In this document: positions 56,501 to 64,000 of the stretch, piece after piece | How the letters are laid out: every line of letters begins with the position of its first letter | Numbering within the stretch: position 1 is the stretch's first letter | From: Choristoneura fumiferana | Lineage: Eukaryota > Arthropoda > Insecta > Lepidoptera > Tortricidae | NCBI RefSeq assembly: GCF_025370935.1 | Contig: NC_133493.1 | Coordinates: forward strand, 2,892,715 to 2,956,714 | Direction: 5' to 3' | DNA: 64,000 bases | Notes under the pieces: model-generated | What the model was told of the DNA's origin: nothing | What the model saw: the letters and a program-made list of their open reading frames with translations, nothing else | The model's database searches: none | Made by a program: the position numbers and the translations under genes

Positions 56501-58577
56501 TGATGAAAGAATCACCGCCGCCAATGGACACCCGTAACATAAGTTGAATCACGGATAAGCTGCAGGTTCTTTGAGAAGAGACTAGAGATACTCAAGTATA
56601 GTTTAGTGCTACTTACGTCGTTCCCAGCCCTGTCCAGTTTGACCTCGCCCGCGCACCCCATCTTGGCGAACATCTCTCCGAAACTCTTGTCTATGTCCCG
56701 AAGCAAGTTCTCAACAGGCGGCAGCCACTGCGCACTGAAAATACACGTTAATTTATATTATCAGTTGTCCTATTCCTTCGTTGGCACTATGAAAGGCGCC
56801 AAGCTTATAGCGCATCTAAGCCAACTATTATATGTATAAGATCTCATGTACCACGTAAATCAATTATTAATAATAATAACAATCATTTAAAGAAATTGAC
56901 ATTAAATTTCCCTGTCCCTGTTTGACTTGTCACTATTGTACCGTTTTTGTCAAACTTAAAACGAAAAATTGCTAAAAGTGGCTCCGAAGCGGTAACGTTT
57001 CGTGTGCTCTGCCTACCCCATTTGTGAATACAGGCGTGATGTTTGTGTGTGCGTGTGAAATTAAATTTAAACATAAATTGTATAGACATTAAATAATTCA
57101 TCCATAAGATATACCAATGTGTCATAAATAATTAAAAGTAAATCCATACTAACATTTTAAATGCGAAAGTGTGTGTGTTTGTATGTTTGTCCGTCTTTCA
57201 CAACGAAACGGAGCGACGGATCGACGTGATTTTTGGTATAAAGATAGTATGTGGGACATAGGCTACTTTTCATCTCGGAAAAATGCACAATTCCCGAGGG
57301 AACAGCGCGCGATAACCGAATTCCACGCGGGCGAAGCCGCGGGCAAAAGCTATAGTATTTTAATAGATTGACATTCTATACCCTAACAGGGTGTCATGTA
57401 CCTACCAACTTGTAAAACTACCATCTAATAGTGTAATGAGTTTTTAAATGAATAAATGAATATAAATAAGTAAAGCCTCAGTTCTGAAACTCATATGGAA
57501 GATATTTGAGGATTCACTCTGTAAATAATACAATGTAGAAACAAGATAACACTTTTAGTTCGTTCGATAGACAAAAAATCCTACAGTCGTCTCTAAAAAA
57601 CCAAAATAAACCCTTAGTAAGGCGTAAATACTGCGCGGCAGGTTACGAGTTTTTGTTTGATAGATGTTTTCTATCACGTACGTTACATTTTTAAAATATG
57701 TATTTGTTTTAGCAATACGAAGAAAAATACCTAAAAGCGCGCGTTCTGATCTGACCAACTTATCTTAAACCGCTATGCTTCGCCCCTATCCTCCTCCCCC
57801 CCTTTTCCCCGATATCCACATTGATCAGCTCTAGAAGCTCTGTAGCCCCTTAACTAAAATAATAAAAAATATTAATATTATGGTACCTTATCTGGTTCAT
57901 TTTGTGTTCGATCAATTTGTTGCCGTCGCTGTGATTGTTAACGTCCGCTTCCAGTTTCTGTATCTCTTTTTCTCTCTCATCATACTCTTTTATCACCTAA
58001 TAATAAAAACAGTGCAATGTCAATTCCTGACTCTCACATGCTGAGCAAAAAACATGAAATATAAAAGTCTTTGTAGATATTGATATATTCTTTACTATCG
58101 TAGAACTTTTTTCTGTCCTATCAGCAATAGTTTCCGCAGCGCATGCAATGAAAGACATTCAGTCTGGTAACTGGTGCATTTTTACCCTCATTTATATTCT
58201 CACTTTAAAACGTAGATTGAGAAGCTCCGTTCTAATAATAAGTTGAAATTGAATTAAAATACACTGTATTGTTTACTAAATAATTACTTGCTACGTACTT
58301 GTTCAGAATATTTATTTTGTCAGTTTGGATTTGCTATAATAAACAGTTTTAACAAATTGAATTATGTATGATCTGGTTGGCTGAAAGATGATTAGTATGT
58401 AGGTACGCAATATCAAACAAAATGCCATAATTAAAAATTACGTGCTAAAAATAAGAATAATTATAGTTTTAGTATTTCATTATGTTGAGGGTAGGAGTAA
58501 ACCGAGTGTTCACCACGACTGTTAGTTATTAAGTCAAACTACTTTTGTAAAGAGTGAGATACTGTTTAAACCAATAA

Positions 58578-58613
<36 letters not shown>

Positions 58614-61600
58614 TTATGTCAAAAAATTAACACCTTTGGTTACATTATTGAAGTTTTAGTAAGGATGCCTAATTTTGTCTATTAATAATTATAGCCTATG
58701 TTACTCAGGGATAATGTAGCATTCGAATGGTGAAAGAATTTTTGAAATCGGTCCAGAAGTTTTTGACTTTATTCGTTACAAACATCCAAAAACACAAATC
58801 TGTACAATATTAGTACCTATATATAAACAAACTGTAGGCAGCCAGATACACTACAGCTTTGTCACTATGAGTTATACCTGTTCGTCTCCCTTGTCCATAC
58901 AATCGACCCTGGTCTGCAGTTCATAGAAGTGCTCTTGCAGCGGGCCCAGGTCCGAAGGCAGTTGTTCAAACTGCGCGTTATAGGGGAACCCTGGAGTGCT
59001 CGGCAGCGCTTCGCTCCCGCACGCTTTCTTGGCCTCTAGGAGCTTGGCTCGAGCATTTGTCTTCGCGCGGGATAGGTGGGCGGTTATGTTCTCTAATGTG
59101 GTCTGGTGGGAAACATGTTAGTTTAATTTAGTGTTGACAATACGGTTTAGTAGCAGTACAGAAGCCACAGGCAAACTGAATCACGTAACGGGGCAGAACC
59201 TTTGCTACTATGTTGTCATCTCATACTTTTACAATACAATATAAATAAATAGTAAGTCGATACAGAAAACAGGTACACAGAAAGAAAATTACAAGGTAAG
59301 CAATAGCCTATCAATCATAGTGAAAGTGATTATTAACTTGTTTTTTTATTATTATTCTACTGGATGGCAAACGAGCAAGTGGGTCTCCTCGTGGTAAGAG
59401 ATCACCACCGCCCATAGACACCTGCAACACCAGGGGGATCGCAGATGCGTTGCCAACCTAGAGTCCTAAGATGGTATACCTCAAGTGCCAGTAATTTCAC
59501 CGGCAGTCTTACTCTCCACGCCGAAACACAACAGTGCAAGCACTGCTGCTTCACGGCAGGATTAGCGAGCAAGATGGTGGTAGCAACCCGGGCGGACCTT
59601 GCACAAGGTCCTACCACCTGCAAAATTGGTACATGAATCAGTTCGTTCGACGGTAAAGGCGTGGTGCACCCCCCATTTCCCAGCCCCCGAATTCTAGAAG
59701 CGAGCGCGTGGACTAAAAAAACCATATTATAAAACAAACCTTTGCATTATTCAAATCTCCCTTTAATTCTCTTAGCTCCGATTCTTGCTGTACTATGGCG
59801 TCTCTACTGATTTCCAGTGATACCTAAAACAATAAAACAATTAATAAACTCAAGGCTCACTATTGTCATTCTGTCTTCGATCCTTAAAAAAAAAAAACTA
59901 AATAGTGTGCAACCTTTCCAGATTATTTAACTGTCGGATTAAAGGACAGATAACCTGGTTGTGTAAACAATTCTACTCTGGGCAAACTTCTTTAATATTT
60001 TCGGTTATTTAATAAAATCCTAGTAATATTTATTTCTTTTATGTCAACAAATGTTGTGTTTGATTTTGATATTATAAATGCGAAAGTTTGTGTGTATGTG
60101 TGTGTATGTTTGTTACTCCTTCACGCTAAAATGGCTGGACGCATTCAGATGAAATTTGGTAGGTTGATAGCTGGACGTCTGGAATAACACATAGGCTACT
60201 TTCTATCCCGATATTCCCACGGGATAGGGATAAAATCTCGAAATAACAACCGCTTAGTCATGAAATTTCGTACAGTTTTGTACAGTTGTTCTTAACACAG
60301 CCTCACAGAAGATCACGATATAAATTTTGGGATTTCAATTGTAACTACCTAGTCTTGTATGAAATACCAAAGTTTCCCTCATGATGAATTCTCAGGCAAC
60401 CGCCATTGACAATACCTTCCAGATCTCCCCGTTGAGCAGTTTGTTCTGCAGTGTAGCCATGATGCCCTTCAGCTCTTGATGCAGCTTGCACTGCTTCATC
60501 ACCACATTCTGTTGCTGCTGGCGACACCTGCACGTAATCAATTTCATTTAAAAACCCCCGACATTGTCATTTCAAAGTTTAATGTGGAGTTTAGTCCGTA
60601 AGCGTCTGGTGAGCAATTCCCAGATGAGTCGGGCATGCTGCCGAGACCGGCTCGGCAGTATTCTATGAGTATTCTCCACCTCCCTCGAAAGAAAAAAAAA
60701 GTTTAATATCTCAAAAACGGAACCGATTTTGATGAAACATGTCTAAGAACCATCGATAGATAACTTGCTTTCAAATATAAAAACGCATCCAAATAGGTTG
60801 ACCCGTTTCAGAGCTACGGTGCTACGGACAGACACACACAGAGCGGTCAAACTTATAACACCCCTCTTTTGCCGTCGGGGGTTAATAAAATCAAAAGGTT
60901 TTGTATGAACCTTGAGTCACAAGATATCTCCATGTAAAACAATAATTATTTTTAAATTTCAATATTTTTCCACTTGTGTATCGTTTTGGTAGTCAGCCTT
61001 AATGTGGGCTAAAAGGCTGGGATTTTGATGATATAGATGATGTTTTAAGAGGTTTAATAATAATAATTTATTCATTTATTCAGACAATCACATCCGTTTT
61101 GTTATTAAAAAGCATACAAATAAATGTCAGTTTAAAATGAAAATAAAAATAACTGTAGTTGGTACTCATGGGCGGTTATAATTTCCCATCAGCTGACCCA
61201 CTTGCTCGTTTTCCTCCCTCTCATAATTAAAAAAAAACTGATCATACTTCTCTCTTTCCTGCTGTATGTTAAAAGCTGGTTCGTTCTCTATTTCCTGCAC
61301 CTTTTTCGCTTGAAGTCGTATTTGAACAGCGATTGCTTTGAGCTAAAATAATAAAAAAACAATAATAATATAAACGTCACACATACAAAGTTTAATCAAT
61401 CAAAAAGGAACAGTTTGTATGTAGTTTTAGTTACCTTTATTTTGTTTTTATATTATACAGGCATTGTGAAGTTTTAATTTATAATAATAATAATAATAAT
61501 AAACATATAACGAGACTATATTATACAAAATTAAATGCATTGATGTATGGATAGGATAGCAATACATGAACAATTTAACATTTAATTTCACTGTTGCTAT

Positions 61601-62806
61601 TTAATTTCCTTGCAATCGAAGTGAAAAGCAGAGTACCTATAACTTATTTACAAAACACATTTTACCCTCGACTTCATTATCAATTCTCGCCTGCGGATCG
61701 GTGCATAGAAACAACTCAGGTTACACAGTCACGTATCTGACACACCGAAGCGTGCATTAATATCTGATACGACTCTATTTCTAAGGCCGATAGGACAGTG
61801 TCAGATATTTTTGCATGCTCCGCTGTGGCAGATATACACGTATAATGCAGGTGACTACAATCTATACTCAACGCCGTATTTAGATTCCAAAAAAGTTACC
61901 AAAAATGGCCGAACGTCACTGTCACAAGTGTCATTATCATTGTGACGTTCCAGATGTAACCAACCCATGCACATTAATAAAAAAATAGTCTTATAATATT
62001 TTGTTTTTATTTAGACCTTAAATGGGTACCGGCAACAGGAAACTTAGCAGGGAACAAAAACTCAAGAACGGAAATAACCACGAGTATAGAAAGCATTCGA
62101 TCAATCCAAACGTCAGGCCATACTACGAATGCGAAATTCGAACTTCGTAACTTGCCATCCCGCTGACGCTTAAGCTATTTAATACGAGAGTCAGGGACAA
62201 TACCAATACAATACGAACTTCGATTTTCGAATTTCGTGGTAGTCCCCCAGATGCCGAATGAAGTGACAATTGAAAGATGTCATCGTGGCCCTGTGGCCGC
62301 CATGTTTACCATAGTTTTCCATAGCTACGTGATTTGTTGTCAATATTTTTATGTGTATATCAAAAATATCAATAAATAGTATATACGCAAATTATGAGAT
62401 TAATAGTATCCAAATGTTGTTTAAACCTGCAGTATTACCACTGTAATATGAACTTTTCTTCTACAAAACAGTCTCAACCATAAATCTGTTGGTGAAATTA
62501 ATATTTACATTAAATTTTAGCTTTACGATTATGTATAAATAATTTACTTATGTACATTATTTAGAAAAGTTTAAACTTACCGATGCAAAACTTTTTCATT
62601 TTATTGACAACACATGAGTAGTTTTTTGGAATCTATATATGGGGTTGAGTATAGGTACTATTAGACATACCATTTCAACATTATCCGAGATCCTCTTCCG
62701 CTGTGTGTTTAGATCGTTGAGGTTGCTTTCCAGCCTGGCAACCTTACTTGCCAATTCCCCGATCTTCTTGACGCAACTCGCAGACTTTTTCTCGAAGTTT
62801 GACAAT
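53548..62806 (-). CDS. SMC5: SMC5, C-terminal ten exons (5' part lies beyond the window)
   Basis: Exons on the minus strand: 62806-62671, 61342-61248, 60527-60416, 59823-59740, 59102-58878, 57996-57887, 56734-56617, 56060-55903, 54227-54110, 53682-53548. All are GT-AG and in phase; together they encode the last 429 residues. The first exons are coiled coil. Then comes the head half: AKMGCAGEVKLDRAGN, DYDKYGISIMVRFRTSEQLQ, the ABC signature QSGGERALSTAMYLMALQ, and the Walker B/D-loop PFRCVDEINQGMDPINER. SMC5 pairs with SMC6 in the complex for recombinational repair and resolution of replication intermediates. The N-terminal Walker A half should lie to the right of the window. The exon at 56060-55903 assumes splicing at the first of 13 repeated donors; the intron after it contains 12 more copies of the exon's 3' part. 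Confidence 0.93.
54268..54625. repeat. Intronic minisatellite beside the 105-bp array
   Basis: About ten degenerate repeats of roughly 30 bp, consensus near GTGAGTGCCGCGTCAGCTG followed by TATAATGTT. The core GTGCCGCGTCAGCTG is also found exactly in the SMC5 exon at about 55985, just to the right of the array. It occupies the intron between the signature-motif exon and the Walker B exon. Confidence 0.8.
54626..55990. repeat. Tandem array: 13 exact 105-bp units containing the SMC5 signature-motif exon
   Basis: Units start at 54626 and every 105 bp up to 55886, ending at 55990 (1365 = 13 x 105). On the minus strand each unit is 88 bp of SMC5 exon (from ACGCGGCACGCGCAGTCC to CCGTTCAG) plus 17 bp of intron (GTACATTATACATATGA), so each carries the splice donor but no acceptor. 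Units are identical by eye except one silent position (CTT/CTC Leu). The rightmost unit is the normal exon end. Both strands stay open through the array because the period is 35 codons with no stop. Confidence 0.95.
58579..58613. repeat. (ATT)n microsatellite
   Basis: About eleven ATT units in an SMC5 intron. Confidence 0.9.
59340..59632. mobile_element. Second copy of the GGATGGCAAACGAGCAAGTG retroposon-like repeat
   Basis: Matches 20090-20362 closely (AGATGCGTTGCCAACCTAGA, ACAGTGCAAGCACTGCTGCT). Located in the SMC5 intron between exons 59823-59740 and 59102-58878. Confidence 0.6.
61727..61860. repeat. Repeat family P4, independent copy
   Basis: ATTAATATCTGATACGACTC and CAGATATTTTTGCATGCTCC match 45055-45187. 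In an SMC5 intron. Confidence 0.6.
62116..62250. repeat. Palindromic MITE family P2
   Basis: ACTACGAATGCGAAATTCGA at the left, TATTTAATACGAGAGTCAGG at the centre, and TTCGATTTTCGAATTTCGTG at the right. In an SMC5 intron. Confidence 0.7.
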
Positions 62807-63444
62807 CTGAGAACAAACAGAAACCGACCAGCTTAGACCCGTAACTAAAGTTGTGCAATTCGGTCAAGGCCAGTTAAAACTGTGCCAGTGAATACTAAGA
62901 CAACTCAAAAATTAGTGTTACTTTTCAGGAGAGCTATTCAAAGCTTTTTTAGCTTAGAAGGAGGTTTCACTAACTGGAACATGATGAAAAATAAGCGAAA
63001 AGTAGCTTAAAAGTAATAATTTACTCGTATATTGAAATACTCTTATCTGACACTAAAATTTTCACAATTGTTTTAAGAGCTAAAAACATGGAGACTAAAT
63101 AATATTTTTTAAATCAAATAAAAAACTATATCGTTTCAAATAGAGTTGTACTAGTATCCACTGGAAATACAGAAATAATTAATGGTGAAATATCACTTTA
63201 CTCTTATCTGTAGATGTCATTTTCCCTACATAAGTGGATAGTGAACTATATGTATAAATAATGCACTGAAAACATGTAATATAGAAAAACATACGATTAT
63301 TTACTACATCAATAAAATTATCTAACTATTTTTAACGCTTTATTTTTTAAAGCAATTGTTGTCATATCCATATTATGCATATCGTTCGACATTATTTTGA
63401 CGTAAATTGCATCCGTCATCCGCCATGGACACCAATCCGCCATG

Positions 63445-63895
63445 TGCCCTAGGCCCCAACTAAGCAAAGCTTGTACTATGGATACTAGGCAATGGATAAA
63501 CATACTTATATAGATAAATACATACTTATCATTCCAGCCTATATACGTCCCACTGCTGGGCACAGGCCTCCTCTCACAACAAGAGGGCTTGGGCCATAGT
63601 TCCCACGCGGGCCCAGTGCGAATTGGGAACTTCACACGCACCATTGAATTGCTTCGCAGGTTTGTACAGGTTTCCTCACGATGTTTTTCCTTCACCGCAA
63701 AGCTCGTGGTAAATTTCAAATGTAATTCCGCACATGAATTTCGAAAAACTTAGTGGTGCGAGCCGGGATTTGAACCCACGACCCTCTGCTTGAGAGGTGA
63801 TATGTCAAACCACTAGGCCACCACGGCTTCATACATACTTAAATACATGTTAAACGTACAAGACCCTATAACAAACATTCGTATTATTCATGAAC
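63445..63895 (-). mobile_element. SINE family B with a SINE family A copy inserted in it
   Basis: The reversed family B copy is split at 63529/63829. The insert 63530-63828 is a reversed family A SINE (CAGCCTATATACGTCCCACT to GGCCACCACGGC). The flanks share ATACATACTTA on both sides, a target duplication of about 11 bp. This orders the two families in time: A was active after this B copy landed. Confidence 0.8.
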
Positions 63896-63985
63896 TAAAA
63901 GAATTTCTTTGCTCACCCGCGACCTTATGATGGCTACATTTATGCAAGATATGCGTGTTCATGCAGTTCTTCCGCCTCCACACTG
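63896..63985. repeat. Repeat fragment GCTCACCCGCGACCTTATGA
   Basis: The reverse complement matches 26490-26590 and 21480-21590 (AAGGTCGCGGGTGAGCAAAG; GCATGAACACACAT). Family unknown. Confidence 0.45.
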
Positions 63986-64000
63986 TAAGTACACACAAAT

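Larger units (their letters stand above)
49661..57860. repeat. Right copy of the large duplicated segment (about 8.2 kb)
   Basis: Matches 42327-48870 in order and orientation. It contains a 774-bp transposon not present in the left copy and a 13-unit 105-bp array where the left copy has two degraded units. It continues without a gap into the rest of the SMC5 gene, so this is the copy attached to the functional locus. Confidence 0.85.

Noticed and set aside
58579..58613. (ATT)n run as a regulatory element
   Set aside because: An ordinary microsatellite in an intron.

Overview
This window is animal nuclear DNA, most likely from a moth or butterfly (inference). Genes are AT-rich and split by GT-AG introns. 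The spaces between them carry repeat types that I associate with Lepidoptera: tRNA-headed SINEs with a (GAT)n tail, RTE-type LINE 3' ends, palindromic MITEs, and short repeats beginning with the 'ATTATAAATGCGAAAG' motif. No bacterial or organellar content is seen.

Layout. 1-4620: a Ty1/copia retrotransposon on the minus strand with an open 1236-codon polyprotein, inserted in a palindromic MITE and flanked by a 114-bp duplication of that MITE. 6300-14439 (+): nine exons of PICK1 (PDZ plus BAR domains); its first intron holds a separate five-exon gene for an unrecognised protein of 109 residues. 15656-16834 (-): a two-exon gene for a small, probably secreted protein. 17-22.6 kb: repeat-rich intergenic DNA. 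23013-28953 (-): four exons of CHMP4/Shrub (ESCRT-III). 29951-38240 (+): nine exons of ARMC6, divergent from CHMP4 across about 1 kb; an intronless tektin gene (34626-35867, -) lies inside one ARMC6 intron. 38.2-42.3 kb: intergenic, only repeats seen. 42.3-62.8 kb (-): the 3' part of SMC5, present twice. The right copy (ten exons, 53548-62806) is intact within the window and runs off the right edge. The left copy (45370-47770) has only the last four exons, damaged, and ends at a 100-N assembly gap (48947-49046).

The most unusual structure is in the right SMC5 copy. The exon encoding the ABC signature motif (QSGGER) is followed by exactly 13 tandem 105-bp units (54626-55990). Each unit is about 88 bp of that exon plus 17 bp of the following intron, including the 5' splice site. 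Because 105 is divisible by 3 and the units contain no stop, the frame stays open through all 13 units, and splicing from any unit's donor would join the next exon in frame. An 8-bp microhomology, and a minisatellite in the adjacent intron that shares a 15-bp word with the exon, suggest how the array arose.

The genes do not form a pathway: PICK1 (membrane trafficking), CHMP4 (membrane scission), ARMC6 (armadillo protein), tektin (axoneme) and SMC5 (SMC5/6 genome stability complex) are ordinary neighbours in an animal genome. Exon models were built by eye from conserved protein sequence, splice consensus and phase, and every junction given keeps the reading frame. Family names are from recall, not from a database search.
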